Below are positions 21,276-32,580 of a stretch of 64,000 nt of DNA, in pieces. The DNA is taken from positions 186,001 through 250,000 of the forward strand of contig CANXME010002321.1 in NCBI GenBank assembly GCA_948144175.1, in the 5' to 3' direction. The notes under the pieces were generated by a model. That model had not been told where the DNA came from. It did not search any database and saw only the letters and a list, made by a program, of their open reading frames with translations. Each line of letters begins with the position of its first letter. The stretch's first letter is position 1. Source of the stretch: Closterium sp. NIES-65. Lineage: Eukaryota > Streptophyta > Zygnematophyceae > Desmidiales > Closteriaceae. The position numbers and the translations under genes were made by a program.

Positions 21276-22229
21276 TGTTACAAGATCAAATTCTCAATCA
21301 AAACTTGTCACGAAAACTGAATACAAGGCGTTTTTATACTCAGAAAATACAAGGATAAACAAGATAAAGCGAACCTTCGGGAACACGCTGTTGTTCAGGA
21401 TCCGTCACTTTGAGAGCTTACGACGAAATCACTACTTAACTAAACGCAAATCCTCTCGGTAGGATTGTGCGCCCTAGGCTTAGCTACCATCTCCAAGTTG
21501 AATCGGTCGTTAAGATGGTCTATAAAGTGAGAACCATGTAAAAACGTCCAACAGTCGCATGACTAGAATGGTGGAGGAAGTACAAGCATTATAGCATAGA
21601 GAGTTGGAGTTGGGGACTCCAAGAGAACCATGAGAGGGAAAGGGTTCTCCAAGAGCTAGGGAAGGATGGTAGGAACCTTCCTAGCAGCAAGGATGCAACC
21701 CTCATCATGAGGTCCTTGAGGTGTCACATGCAAAATCCAATCTAGTTGGATTTTGCCTAGGTGTTGCAACATTTGCAACCCATGCTAGAAACTTCTAGCT
21801 ACCCCAATCCAAAAGTCAAGGTTGCCTTCCCTAACCACCCAACCAAAGATCCCTTTATAGTCATGTCCCAAGTAATCACCCAAATTAGATATAACCCCAA
21901 AAGGTAAAAAGAAATCCAAGTCTTGGAAATCTTGTAACTTGGGCGATCTTGGTCGGAATAAGGTGATCTTGGTATCGTTGGAAAGCCCTGGATTTCTCTT
22001 GCATGATCAAGCATTTAAACTCGGAGAAAAACACAGAGATGAAAATATCCAACAACCATGCACAATGACATATGTACATGCAAACAATGCACGCATGAAT
22101 ATCACGAGCACTCGGCAGGACGTTAGGATGACATGCACTCAGAATGACGTGCATCCAACACACGTCCTTCCTGATAATACAATAACAAGTGCGCACAAGC
22201 ACGCAAGGCTATTGGCACTTGGGATTACA
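21276..22229 (-). repeat. 3' LTR of Gypsy-D
   Basis: About 954 bp, TGTTACAAG at the left and GGGATTACA at the right (plus strand). The first 95 bp and last 50 bp match the other LTR; the middle 800 bp are absent there. In element orientation it lacks the TGTGAGAGG start seen in the 5' LTR, so both LTRs carry different deletions. Confidence 0.75.
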
Positions 22230-22496
22230 CATTTCCCCCCCTCAAAGCTGAGTGGTAGAAGTAACACCCTGCTTGACAAGGTAGTCTTGGAGAGGAGGAC
22301 GGGCGATATCCATGTTGTGTTCAGGTACCCAGCTATCCTCGGAAGGATCATAGCCTTTCCAACGAATCAAGAGCTCCAAGGTGCCATTATGTCGTCGTCA
22401 GTGTGCCAGAATGGAATCGACTTCGTACTCAGGTTCCCCATTAACGATCACTGGTGGTAGCAGCGGCTGCTGGCGACCTTTGAAGATCGTGTTCGG
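22230..22496 (-). pseudogene. Gypsy-D integrase C-terminus with chromodomain, plus polypurine tract
   Basis: From 22496 downward: FKGRQQPLLPPVIV, EPEYEVDSILAH, TGA (CGA to TGA likely), then LELLIRWKGYDPSEDSWVPE, ending with a stop and the purine tract GAGGGGGGGAAATG next to the LTR. It matches the Gypsy-1 chromodomain. The preceding codons are on the far side of Copia-E at 27951, so one exon-like frame is split by the insertion. Confidence 0.85.
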
Positions 22497-22625
22497 TGAG
22501 AAGAAACAAGGAATGAATGAACTATGAATGAATTGGGTACAACTACTAGCCCTAATTGGGTTGTACCCCTTATGGGCTACCCCGCTATAGCCTACACAAT
22601 ATGCATAAGCTATAGTTTTCTGACA
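22497..22625 (-). repeat. 3' LTR of Copia-E
   Basis: 129 bp, TGAGAAGAAAC at left, TTTTCTGACA at right. The polypurine tract of the element (ATGGGGGTG on the minus strand, 22626-22634) adjoins it. Confidence 0.9.
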
Positions 22626-22828
22626 CACCCCCATAGGCAAAGTGGGGGAGAACAAGGGGTCACAAGACCAGTCAAGCAAAGCAAGCTCATGGTGGATCAC
22701 AAAGTCACCACACATTCCGAGCACAAGTTCAAGGCCACAAGGCCAGTTCACATGCAGGAGTACATATATATAAAAAGGCTAGACAAGCAAGAGCAGGTGT
22801 ATATATATATGTAACACTACAAGCAAGG
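22626..22828 (-). other. Copia-E 3' UTR and polypurine tract
   Basis: Noncoding sequence between the pol stop and the LTR, with CACCCCCATAGGCAAAGTGG at its LTR side and an AT-microsatellite near 22765-22812. The same sequence, in part, occurs in Copia-E2, Copia-I and in pol-less elements F and H, which links them as one group. Confidence 0.7.
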
Positions 22829-25384
22829 TCAAGAGGTGAGCAAATGAGGCAAGGCAGGCACACGGCCCAACTGAGTACAGAAGCGCCGATGGTCACAAGG
22901 CGCAAGCGCCTTGGTGAAGATATCAGCAGTGTTGGCCTCAGAGGCCACGTACGCAAGACGCAGCTGATCACGCTGCTGCAGCTCACGAGCAAGAAAGTAG
23001 CGGAGAGCAATGTGCTTCGTTCTGTGCTCCACTCGCTGCTCCTGACACAGGGCCAGCATGGCCTTGTTGTCTACGTACAGCACTGGAGGAGAACGAGGCG
23101 GCTCTCCGAGGTCAGTCAGCAGGTAGGTGAGCCAGCGAAGCTCCTGTGCAGCCATGGCTCCTGCGTAGATCTCAGCCTCACAACTGGAGCCGAGAACAGA
23201 AGACGAGCGAGTAGCTCGCCACGAAACAGAGCCGGAACCAAGGCTGAAGGTGTAACCCTGTGACGACCGCTGCGTAGCCTGGTCGACAGCCCAAGAAGCG
23301 TCTGCGTGCCCAGTGAGGACCACTGGACTCTGCCCTCCAAACACAAGCCCCATGCCTGACGTACTGCACAAGTAGCGCAACACCCTCTTCGCTGCAGCCA
23401 TGTGCTCTGGTTTGTGTCTCCCAGGAGCAACATAGCGTGCGAGAATGCTAAGAGGGTATGCAAGGTCAGGTTGTGTGCAGGTCATCAGGTACATGAGGCA
23501 GCCAACAAGCTCTGGGTACGGGCCACTCGACTCTACGGACTCATCCGAAGGCAGAGCTGAGAGCGAGTGGCGAGTAGGCAGAGGAGTGGCCTGAGGCGAG
23601 CAGTACGTGAAGCCAAAGCGCTGAAGGACCTGCTGCACCATGTGTGAGTGAGTCAAGGTAATGGTGCGGCGTGCTCTGTCCCGAGTGATCTGCAAGCCAA
23701 GGTAGCTGCGCAGTTCACCCAGGTCAGTGCACGTGTGTCTCTTCTGCAGCTCGGACTTCATGTGGGCGAGTCCAGCAGTGTCAGCTGTGGCAAAGACCAA
23801 GTCGTCGACGTACACAAGGATGTAGAACGGCGGTACAGAAGTGTCGGTGCGCAGAAACAGCGATGGGTCGGCAGTAGAGGGAGCAAACCCAAGAGCCACA
23901 AGTGTAGTCCTCAGTGTGTCGTGCCACTCACGCAGTGCCTGGCGGAGACCGTAGACTGGCCGCCGGAGGCTCCACTGGGTGCCAGGATGAAAAGACCCAG
24001 TGAAGCCAAGTGGGCGGCGCAGCCAGATCTCCTCGTGCAGGCTGCCCTGCAAGAAAGCAGTGCTGAAGTCAAGAGAGTGTAGCTCATAGTCACGGTGAGC
24101 AGCTATGTGCAGTAGTACCCAAAGAGTGGTCATCTTTGCGGTGGGAGAGAAGGTCTGAAAGTAGTCAACTCCCTGCCGCTGACTGAAGCCACGAGCCATG
24201 TAACGCGCCTTGAAGACAGGCGGAGAACCCGGCGGTCGCTTCACCCTGAAAATCCACATGCCACTGACGATGTTCGCCCCAGGAGGGGGAACAGCGTCAA
24301 TGTAGGTGCCTGTGGACTTCCAGGAAGCCATCTCTGCGTCCATAGCTGCCGACCACTGAGAGGAGTAGGGACCCTCTATCGCCTCCGCGTAAGAGCGCGG
24401 AGTCGGGATGTCAAGTGCATCCGTGTCTCCCTCGGGGGTAAGCAGTACGGACACGAGATGAGGTGAAGCAGCGGCCAAGCACTGGAACTCCTCCTGCCTG
24501 TCCTCGAGGACGTCCGTGCCAAGGGCACACTCACCCCCGACGGACGGAGGACAGAGAGACGTAGACTCAGCAACAAGACTGGCGGCGTAGTCTAGGCGAC
24601 AGCGAGCAGCAAAGTCGACGAGCTCAGCGACTAGGGCAGACGCAGCAGTGGACTCAAAGGAAGGGTCAGTGACAACAGTAGCAAGGAGACACGTGACAGT
24701 AGGACTGGCAGCACGAAGAGAGTCCGACTCCGGGTCGGCAAGAGCAGGAAGAGAAGACTCAGGAGGAGAAGGCAAAGGGGCACGCAGAGGAGCAGTAGAC
24801 GGACGCAGAGACATCGGGTGCGTGCCAGGGACAGGAGGAGGACGCTGATGCGAACCGCGACCACTAGTGCGAGCAGCACGGACAGGCGACGCAGGGCGAG
24901 ACGCAGGCTCACCACGCTCAGCAAGACCTCTAGTAGGACCAGTGTAGGGAGACGGAGCAGGCAGTGGGGAGGCCGGCTGTAACAATAACTGCGACGGGAC
25001 ATGCTGTGGACACTCTAAGGGAGGAGGAGGACCAGTAGAAGACGGGAGACAAAGAACCTGCTGAAGGAGTGGAACGAAGTACAGCCGAGGCCGCGCGGCG
25101 ACTCCAGACACAGCAAAGACAGCACCAGCACCCCCAGTGGCAGGACCAGCACCAGCAGCAGCTCCAGTACCTCCAGCAGCACCAGTAGTACCCCCAGCAG
25201 GACCGCCTCCAGGACCGGCAGCAGTAGCCTCCGCGCCAACACCCGCAGCAGCTCCAGCTCCAGAAGTACCCGCAGGCCCAGCAGCTCCAGTACTCCCAGT
25301 ACGAGCACCTCCAGGACCCGTGGCACCAGCTCCCTCAGCAGCAGCAGAACCTCCAGTACCTGCAGCACCTCCAGCTCCAGCAGC
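22829..25384 (-). pseudogene. Copia-E reverse transcriptase and RNase H
   Basis: Same frame as the upstream protease-integrase, separated only by TGA 25385-25387. A Gly/Ala-rich linker (25112-25384) leads to RLYFVPLLQQVL. RT_2 (EGPYSSQWSAAMDAEM, FRVKRPPGSPPVFKARYMA, LDFSTAFLQGSLHEEIWLR) has an intact catalytic motif FYILVYVDDLVFATAD near 23800. RNase H has GHADASWAVDQATQRSSQG, SSCEAEIYAGAMAAQELRW and VLYVDNKAML. It ends at TGA 22829, giving a full-length C-terminus (LPHLLTS). Confidence 0.9.
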
Positions 25385-27159
25385 TCACCTCCAGCGTCGG
25401 GCAAACCACTCACGCAGCTCCTGTGGAGAGAGTGGCTCCCGGCGAGACGAAGCACCTGGAGAACCGCCAGGCAGAGCACGAGCAGGCCCAGCTCCCTCAG
25501 GCTCGGCACCTCCAAGCGTAGCACCCCCAGGCTCAGCACCCCCAGGCTCAGCACCCCCAGGCGTAGCACCCCCAGGCTCAGCACCCCCAGGCTCAGCACT
25601 CCCAGGCTCAGCACCCCCAGGCTCAGCACCCCCAGTCTCAGCACCCCCAGGCTGAGAACCCCCAGGCTCAGCACCCTCAGCAGCACCAGAGTCACCAGTA
25701 ACCTCGACAGGCTCGACTGCGTCTACCTGGGACACACCTGAAGGGGCAGGACCCTGAGGGGGGAGGGGGTCTACCGGGGGGGGACCTGGCACAAGGAAGA
25801 GCGGTGGCGGGGGGAGGGACGGAGTGCGGTAGGGGTAGAGACGGTAGTAGGGGACCAACTCGTTGAACGTGACGTCCTGGGAGGACAGAATACGGCGAGA
25901 GGTGGGGTGGTAGAACTGCCACCCTGGCGCGTCAAGGGGGAAACCCACGAAGATGCAAGGAGCAGCACGAGGGGACAGCTTGTCCGCAGACAAGTCGCGG
26001 ACAAACGCCCGAGATCCCCAGACACGGAACGCAGACGCATCGCCAACCTTCCCCGTCCACAGCAAAGCTGGGGAGGTCTTCGGCATGGAGACCCTGGGCT
26101 GAAGGTTGATCTGATGCGCCACGTACCGGACCGCAAACGGCCACAGAAAATGGGGGGCAGCCGCATGCATCATGGACGTACGGGCGACGTCCATGACCAT
26201 GCCAATGCGGTGCTCAGCAATCCCATTTTGATGTGGAGAGTCCGAAAGCGTGAAGGTCTGGCGGATGCCTCGTGCACGACAGTAGGCTCGCAGAAGGCCA
26301 GAGGAGAACTCTCCGCCTCTGTCAGAGTAAAGACGCAGAAGAGGAAAGTCCGAGCTGAAGCTCCGCCTGAGCTGGAGACGAGCTGCGCGGATCCAGTCGA
26401 TCAACACCTCAGTGACATCACCCTTGCTGCGCAAGGGGAAGACTGTGGTGTAACGCGAGTAGTCGTCAACCACCAGCAGGAAGTAGCGCTCGTGACCCTG
26501 TCCACGGACGCGGGCTGGGCCCCACACGTCCATGTGAAGCGTCTGCAGCGGGGCCTCTGTCGGAGGAAACTGGGAGGAGTGAGGGGCAGCCGGCTGCCGC
26601 CCCTCGACATAGGGGACGCAGGTAGGGCCAGGCCCCGGAGGAAGGGGAGGGAGGGACCGGGGAAGACCAGAGACAAGGACACAGGAGGCCATGCTTCGGA
26701 GACGAAGCAGGGAGGGGTGACCAAGGCGGTGGTGCCAGAGGAGAGTCTCGTGAGACAGGAGGCGACACGAGCAGGGGGCAGACTCAGGACCAGACCTGGA
26801 CGCTGCAGCAAACACCTGACCCGATGCAGCTACCTGACCAGACGCAGTGACTGGAGGAGACGCAGTGGTCAGTGTGTACAGGCTCGACCCCGGCTGACGT
26901 GTAGTCATGGCCAGGTGTCGGCCTGTCCGAGCGTCCGTTCCGTGGGTCACCCGCTGACTCGCACGAGTGAACTGGTGAACCCCCGCATCCTGTAGGTCAG
27001 CACCACTCACCAAGTTCGTAGAGAACAAGGGGAGGTTAAGACCAGACAGGGTGCCAGAGGGGGCCGCCGGACACGGGAGGACAGTGGAGAAGTGAGCAAG
27101 GACAGGACCCCCAGAGGGGTCTGCCAGGGAGACTGCAACTCGCCGACAAAGCGGCGTGA
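25385..27159 (-). pseudogene. Copia-E protease tail and integrase
   Basis: From RRVAVSLADPSGG (just after the protease active site) through NTNLVSGADLQDAG-type sequence, the zinc region (LLWHHRLGHPSLLRL, CVPYVEGRQ; the second Cys of CXXC is Tyr), and the core: HMDVWGPARVRGQG, LVVDDYSRYTTVFPL, LYSDRGGEFSSG, NGIAEHRIGMV. The C-terminal linker holds Pro/Gly/Glu repeats. It ends at TGA 25385, probably from CGA. The protease DSG itself lies in the inverted block at 27160. Confidence 0.85.
25497..25680 (-). repeat. 15-bp minisatellite in Copia-E integrase-RT linker
   Basis: About twelve near-identical 15-bp units (plus strand AGCACCCCCAGGCTC) encode repeated GGAEP on the minus strand. Different repeats occupy the same position in Copia-E2 and Copia-I, so the linker tolerates length change. 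Confidence 0.8.
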
Positions 27160-27811
27160 GTGTGGTGGAGGTGGCGGAGGTGGAGGAGGCGGTGGCGGAG
27201 GCAAAGAAGGAGGAGGTCGTGGCTCTTTGCAGAGGAGTGGCTCCGATGGTGGTCAGCGTCAGCAGCAGCAGCGCAGTCGGGAGACCGTGTCCCCTCAGCA
27301 GGTCCGTGAGTGGGTACGCTGCACGCCGGGGGGTGGGGGTACTGGTCCGTGCACCTACGTCCTGCGCACCGGCGACCGTGCGGGTGAGCAGTGTGGGGTT
27401 GCGCACCCCACCCAGCGCTGCTTTGGCCGCCTGACGGACGCTTGGCGTCACCAGTTCCCTGAGGCCACTGAGATCCCTCACGGGGGCGAGCTGTCTAGGG
27501 CAGGGGTAGCTATCTTTGACCTTGACTTTGATGCTATTCTTGCTGCTATGTATGCTGTGACTATTAGTGATGAGGGTGACTGTTACCGGTGTTTTCCGCC
27601 TGACCCGGGCATTGAGACTGCTGCTCTAGGTTCTTGTGAGGCTGCTGCTCTTGGTGCTAGCGAGGCTGCTGCTCTAGGTGCTAGTGCGTCTGCTTCCTCC
27701 GGTGCTGGTGAGTCTGCGCTCTCAGGTATTGCGTCGGCTTTTGCCTCCCACACCTTCACACTTGACTCGGGTGCTTCTCGCTCCTTCTTTCGAGACCGCA
27801 CCACACTCTGA
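27160..27811 (+). pseudogene. Inverted Copia-E gag C-terminus and protease active site
   Basis: On the plus strand, opposite to the rest of Copia-E, a frame reads poly-Gly, QQVREWVRCTPGGGGTG, a zinc-like motif CTYVLRTGDRAGEQC followed by GVAHPTQRC, LDFDAILAAMYAVTIS, Ala/Ser-rich repeats, then protease FTLDSGASRSFFRDRTTL. This is the expected gag-PR region in reverse. It is bounded by CACACTC at its end and by the complement of CACACTC at 27160, so the block was flipped between short inverted repeats or by strand switching. Confidence 0.85.
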
Positions 27812-27816
27812 TACCA
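27806..27816 (-). other. Primer-binding site of Copia-E
   Basis: The minus strand reads TGGTATCAGAG directly beside the LTR at 27817. Its last bases overlap the inversion breakpoint. Confidence 0.8.
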
Positions 27817-27945
27817 TGAGAAGAAACAAGGAATGAATGAACTATGAATGAATTGGGTACAAGTACTAACCCTAATTGGGTTGTACCCCTTATGGGCTAC
27901 CCCACTATGGCCTACACTATATGCATAAGCTATAATGTTCTGACA
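27817..27945 (-). repeat. 5' LTR of Copia-E
   Basis: 129 bp, seven differences from 22497-22625 by eye, ends TGAGAAG and TTCTGACA. Followed by the target duplication TTCGG. Confidence 0.9.
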
Positions 27946-27950
27946 TTCGG

Positions 27951-29221
27951 GTCCCGATTTGGCTTGAGAAGTTGAACATGGAAGGCATTGTGAATCTTCC
28001 AGGTAGTTGGTAAATGCAAGCGGAAGGTTACTGGAGTGACCTGCGCCTTGACGAGAAAAGTTTCGAAGAAGCGAGGTCGGAGCTTAGGCGGAGGATGGCT
28101 GATGTTGAGATTGCGTGTATCCAGAAGCACTTGATCGCCAATCTTGATTGAATGATCGTTGCGACTCCGATCAGCGAGCTTCTTTTGTTGCTGCTGGATA
28201 GTCAAAATCGTTTATGCGTGCGTTCCCACAACTGGTGCATAGCGGTAATGAAGTCATGTGCGGGTTGCACCGTGGTGGGTACTGTCAGTTTCTGAGAAAT
28301 GGGTTTGTTACGACCGTAACAGAGGAAGAAAGGTGTCTTCTCTATTGCGGCGTGCGTGGCGTTGTTATACGCAAACTCGAGAACCGGTAGGTGTGCATCC
28401 CATTTAGAGATATCGTCCTTACACGTTACTCGCTAAAGCTGTTCAACAATCTGGTTGAGGCGCTCTGTCTGACCATCCGTTTGGGGATGATAGGCTTATG
28501 ACATGGCGAGTTTGGTCCCCATGGGCGACATGAGCTCCTTCCAGAATTTACTCGTGAATTTCGAGTCTCGGTCAGAGATCAGCGTGGTTGGAATGCCATG
28601 CTGTGAGATGACGTAGCGGAAGAATAATTGCGCTATCTCCTTGGTGCGAGCCGTTGTGTGTGTTGGGATGAAGTGCCCCATTTTGGAAAATTTGTCGATG
28701 ACGACTCGAATGGCGTCGTAACCAGCTTTGGTAGGTGGTAAACTGGTGGTGAAGTATAGGCTAACCACTTGCCAAGGTTGTTCAGGGACTGGAAGAGGCT
28801 GTAGGAACCCGACTTTCTTCTGTTTGCTGCTCTTCATCCGTTGGCATGTGTCGCACGAGGTGACGAATTTTTGTACGTCATCCGCCATGTGGGGCCAATA
28901 ATAATGCTTCGCAATACCGGCAAGCTTCTTGCTACTACCAAAGTGGCCCGCGTAGAGAACATCATGATATTCTTCGAGTAGTAACTGGCGTAAAGGAGGG
29001 TAATTAGGTACCCATATTTTTGTGGATCCCTCGCGGTATGCGATGTCTTGATCCAAATGCAGAAGATGGCGCTTTTCTGCTACAAAGACTTCAGGGTCGA
29101 TGGTGTATCCATGCGTGAAGAGTCCCTTCAAGATTGTGTTCATGCCATCGACGTGTAGGGCGGCAACGTGTGCAGGGCGACTGAGTGCGTCTGCCTTGTT
29201 CTTGTGCCCCGGCTTATACAC
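27951..29221 (-). pseudogene. Gypsy-D integrase
   Basis: Minus strand from 29221: HKNKADALSRPAHVA (end of RNase H), zinc region (AGHFGSSKKLAGIAK, SCDTCQRMKSSKQKK), core VVIDKFSKMGHFIPT and LISDRDSKFTSKF, then TAA near 28498 (Ser in Gypsy-1) followed by AYHPQTDGQTERLNQ, a TAG near 28436, a shift near 28205, and LRPRFFETFLVKAQV with LLKPNRDPN at the Copia-E insertion point. In the GPF motif GP is replaced by ET. Confidence 0.85.
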
Positions 29222-29622
29222 GATGTCGTAATGGAAGTGGGTTTCGAGAAAGTCAATCCACCGGACCTGCCGCGTGGAGAGTGTTGGTTGGGTTTTCAGA
29301 AACTTGAGGCTGCAGTGGTCGGTGTAGACGGTGATTTTTCTTCCTTCGAGATAACACCTCCATGCCTAAATGCGTTGACGATGGCGAGGGCCTCTTTGTC
29401 ATGGATAGGGTAATTGAGTTCTGCCTCGTGAAGTTTTTTACTGGGGTATGCAATGGGTTGCAGTCCCTTCCCCTGATCCTGCATGAGTACTGCGCCCACT
29501 GCTTGATCGCTAGCATTGGCCTCGATGACGTATTCAAGTTCGGGGTCTGGCAGGATCAGGACAGGCGCGGACGTGAGTGCGGTTTTCTGTAATTCCATGG
29601 CTTCCTGGTGCTTCGCCTCCCA
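29222..29622 (-). pseudogene. Gypsy-D RNase H
   Basis: Reads MELQKTALTSAPVLILPDPE, EANASDQAVGAVLMQDQG (Asp of the usual EADAS is Asn), ELNYPIHDKEALAIV, then a shift before the YTDHCSLKYL region. It matches Gypsy-1 5540-5950. RNase H activity is unlikely. Confidence 0.8.
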
Positions 29623-30600
29623 TTAATATGATGCATTCTTCTTCAACAGGTTCGTTAATGGTGCGGCAATATTGGCGTAGTTCGGTACAAACCGATTGTA
29701 GTAGTTGGCGAATCCAAGGAACTGCTGTAACTCCTTCACGTTCTCAGGGGACTTCCACGTTCGCACTGCTTTGATCTTCTTTGGATCCACGTGAACTCCT
29801 TGAGCGCTCACCATATGGCCAAGGAACTGGACTTACTTCAACGCAAACTCGCTCTTGGATAGTTTCACGTAGAAGCGTTCTCGTTGAAGAATTTCAAACA
29901 CGCGTCGCAGATGCTCAACGTGCTGCTTCATGTCTTTCGAGTAGATCAGGATGTCGTCCAAATTTACCACCATGCACTCGTCCAGAAGGGGTCGAAGGAT
30001 GTGGTTCATTTCTGCCTGAAACGTGGCTGGTGCGTTGGTGAGTCCGAACGGCATCACGAGATACTCGTATGACCCATACCGAGCTCGAAAAAGGAAGTTT
30101 TGTTGATAGAGTTGTCCGCCATACGAATCTGCTAGTATCCCGATCTGAGGTTGAGCTTGGAGAATACCGTAGCACCGCGGAGTTGATCAAGTAGGCCGTC
30201 CATCCGTGGTATCGGGTATTTATCTTTTATAGTTTGCTTGTTCAAGGCTCGGTAGTCGATGCACATTCGCAGACTTCCATCCGGCTTTGGAATGAAGAGA
30301 ACTGGAGCCCAGTACGGCGAAGTCGAAGGTCGGATCAGCCCTTTCTCTAGGAGATACTCTATTTGTTTTTTCATATCAGCAAGCTCTGTCGGGCTCAGCC
30401 GGTATGGTGCTTGGAACGTCGGCTTGGATCCTGGCTCTTCCACGATCTCGTGTTGATGTGTTCGGTATGGCGGTAGTTGATCAGGTAAATCGTCGGGGAG
30501 AACGTTCCGGAACTCTTCAAGAAAATTCTTGACTGCTGGAGGAAGTTCCTGGATCTGCTTCTCTCCGCTATCTGCTTCGTTGACTATCGCCATAAATCCC
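29623..30600 (-). pseudogene. Gypsy-D reverse transcriptase
   Basis: Pieces in order: [66 protein letters not shown] then TAG (Trp in Gypsy-1), a shift near 30090, [18 protein letters not shown], catalytic motif [12 protein letters not shown] (Tyr to Asn), [15 protein letters not shown] then TAA, and [15 protein letters not shown]. Several lesions plus the altered YLDD motif make it non-functional. Confidence 0.85.
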
Positions 30601-31394
30601 GCCGTGGTACGTTTGATGTCCTTTTCAAAGCGTGCGAGTGTCTCGACTGTAATATTTCCCGTGTTGTCCCATTTGGGAAGGATGATTTTCTGCCCATTGT
30701 TGTTGATATTGGCCGTCCGGTTAACCCAGTTGATCTCGGGGTTGAATTTTTTAAGAAAGTCTCTCCCGAAGATTACGTCGAGTCCTTTAATATTTGTGAC
30801 GGGGAGCGCAAGCTTCTATTGCAGGGGTCCAATCTGTAGTAGTAATCGCGTTTCCCCGTAGATTGGTAGCTTACTGCCATCCACCATCGTTGTCGAGAAG
30901 CTTGAGGACTTGAGCTCTCCTCCGAGTCGGTCAATTGTTTCCTTGTCATAGACGATGTGCGATGCCCCGCTGTCCACGAGTGCTTAGAGGCGCTGTCCGT
31001 TGCAGATCACCTCGAGCAGGAGTGGTGAGCGTTGCTCGGAGTACCCAAAAATAGTCTCATTAATAGGATCATAGGGTACATCCCAGTATTCAGTACACAC
31101 CGTGGTTCCACTGTTTGCTCCTGGACTAACATCTGGCCTGGGCTGCGTGGAGAAAGGCTCCTCTCCCACGCCAGGAGTAGATGTAGTAACCGTAGTGGTT
31201 GATCCTGAGGGGGTGGATACGGTCGATGCCTGTGATCCACTGGATGCATCCTGGAGGGGTTTTCAGAGTTTTCATAGCTTCATTTCAACTCCCAGCTGAC
31301 TCCTCAGCCGCTTCAGCTCCACAGACTTCGTGGTTGAAGCCGAGCGATCCCCTTGTCGTAATCTGACGACGTGGGGTCGTCGTGTTCCGGCGTT
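30601..31394 (-). pseudogene. Gypsy-D aspartic protease and Gag tail
   Basis: Reads PYDPINETIFGYSEQ, VICNGQRL, TAA near 30984 (Gln in Gypsy-1), ALVDSGASHIVYD with intact [20 protein letters not shown], and a further TAG near 30817 (Trp in Gypsy-1). Upstream to 31394 is a shortened Gag linker without the CCHC knuckle, cut by element F at 31395. Confidence 0.8.
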
Positions 31395-31480
31395 TGTGAA
31401 AAAGAAACGAGGAAATGAGTAGGAGCCATAGCTAGGTAAGTCCTAGCTAGGCAAGAGTGAATGAGCAAAGGAGCGGTATT
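31395..31480 (-). repeat. 3' LTR of element F, outer part
   Basis: TGTGAAAAAG to GAGCGGTATT. The LTR is split by element H; it resumes at 32958 after the duplicated GTATT. Confidence 0.85.
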
Positions 31481-31610
31481 TGACAAAATTAGAAGAAAGA
31501 AAGAGGGTTTGTACTAGCAAGCAAGGGGATACATATATGAAACCCTAAGGGGTTATACTCGCTATAGAGTACCCCACTGCAGGCTAGATAACAAATATAA
31601 CATTCTGACA
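31481..31610 (-). repeat. 3' LTR of element H
   Basis: 130 bp, TGACAAAATTAG to ACATTCTGACA, identical to 32823-32952. Confidence 0.9.
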
Positions 31611-32380
31611 CACCCCCATAGCCAAAGTGGGGTGTAATCAGCAGAGCAAGCAAAACAGAACAAGCTCAGGGTGGATCACAATGTCACCACACAATCTGAG
31701 CACAAGTTCAAGCAGCAGTAGTATAGAGTTCACAGTTATAAGCAAAGCTAGAGGTAGTCACAACGGGCAAGTGAGGCGGAGGAGAGAGAGAGTGAGAGGA
31801 AAGGAGATAGGAGGCGACGGATGAAGCTGCAGACACTCGGGCAACAGGAGGCAGACTGGCACAGCGGCTACCGGACGAAGCCCCCGGACTACAGGAGTAA
31901 CTGGCCCCGCGGCTAAAGTAGCGGCAGACGAGCAACGGACCCACGGGCGGCTGGCACAGCTGGCTACGACTGGGCTACCGGACGAAGTCCCCGGACTACA
32001 GGTGCTGCTAGCAACACAACGGCAACCTCCGTGCAACTTCCCCAAACAGTCCCACCCCCCGACACACACCCGCTGCTACACCCCTAGCTCCACTCCCACG
32101 CACCCCCCTTAAACCCTAAACCCCAGTCTCCCACACATCCACCCCCCTCAGCGACAGCTGCAGCAGTGGGAGACGAAGGAGGAGGAGGAGCAAAGGGAGG
32201 AATGAGGAAGTGCCACCCCCATACTCGCCACCCCCTGCTTGCCACCCCCAAACCCTAACACAGACAGGGTGGGATGGCGGGTAGGCAGGGTGGGATGGCG
32301 GCGCTCGCCCCCCCCCCCCAGGTAAATCCTCGACAGGCGACGGGAAATGGGGCCGGGGCGCAAGGAGGGCGGCGGGGCCA
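31611..32380 (-). other. Element H 3' region with polypurine tract
   Basis: CACCCCCATAGCCAAAGTGG borders the LTR; read on the minus strand this is a purine tract ending ATGGGGGTG. The following 250 bp resemble the 3' UTR of Copia-E (for example GGTGGATCACAA..GTCACCACACA). The rest is a C/A-rich stretch with no recognisable coding domain. Confidence 0.7.
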
Positions 32381-32580
32381 CAGGTGTAGGGCGGCGGGGC
32401 CGCGAAGGTGGGGCGGCGGGGCCGCGACAGAAGGGCGGCGGGGCCGCAAAGTGGGGCGGCGGGGCCGCGAACGTGGGGTGGCGGGGCCGCGAAATGGGGC
32501 AACGGGGCCGCAAAGTAAGGCGGCGGGGCCGCGACGTGAGGCAGCGGGGCGGCGAAGCGGGGCGGCGGGGCCGCGACGGG
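32381..32580. repeat. GC-rich tandem array 1 of element H (GGCGGGGCCGCGA units)
   Basis: About eight imperfect units of roughly 24 bp sharing GGCGGGGCCGCGA. Open frames run through it on both strands only because of its composition. Confidence 0.8.

Larger units (their letters stand above)
22497..27945 (-). mobile_element. Copia-E with short LTRs, TSD TTCGG, inverted gag block
   Basis: 5449 bp flanked by TTCGG at 22492-22496 and 27946-27950. LTRs are 129 bp and differ at 7 sites by eye. The minus-strand pol is nearly intact (one TGA). The N-terminal Gag is missing, and the C-terminal Gag plus protease start lie in inverted orientation next to the primer site. It sits inside the Gypsy-D integrase gene. 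Confidence 0.9.

Noticed and set aside
25015-25695. Leucine-rich minus-strand frame (LGVLSLGVL repeats) resembling an LRR protein
   Set aside because: It is another reading frame of the 15-bp minisatellite that encodes the GGAEP linker of Copia-E. A similar frame at 58672-59094 in Copia-I has the same cause.
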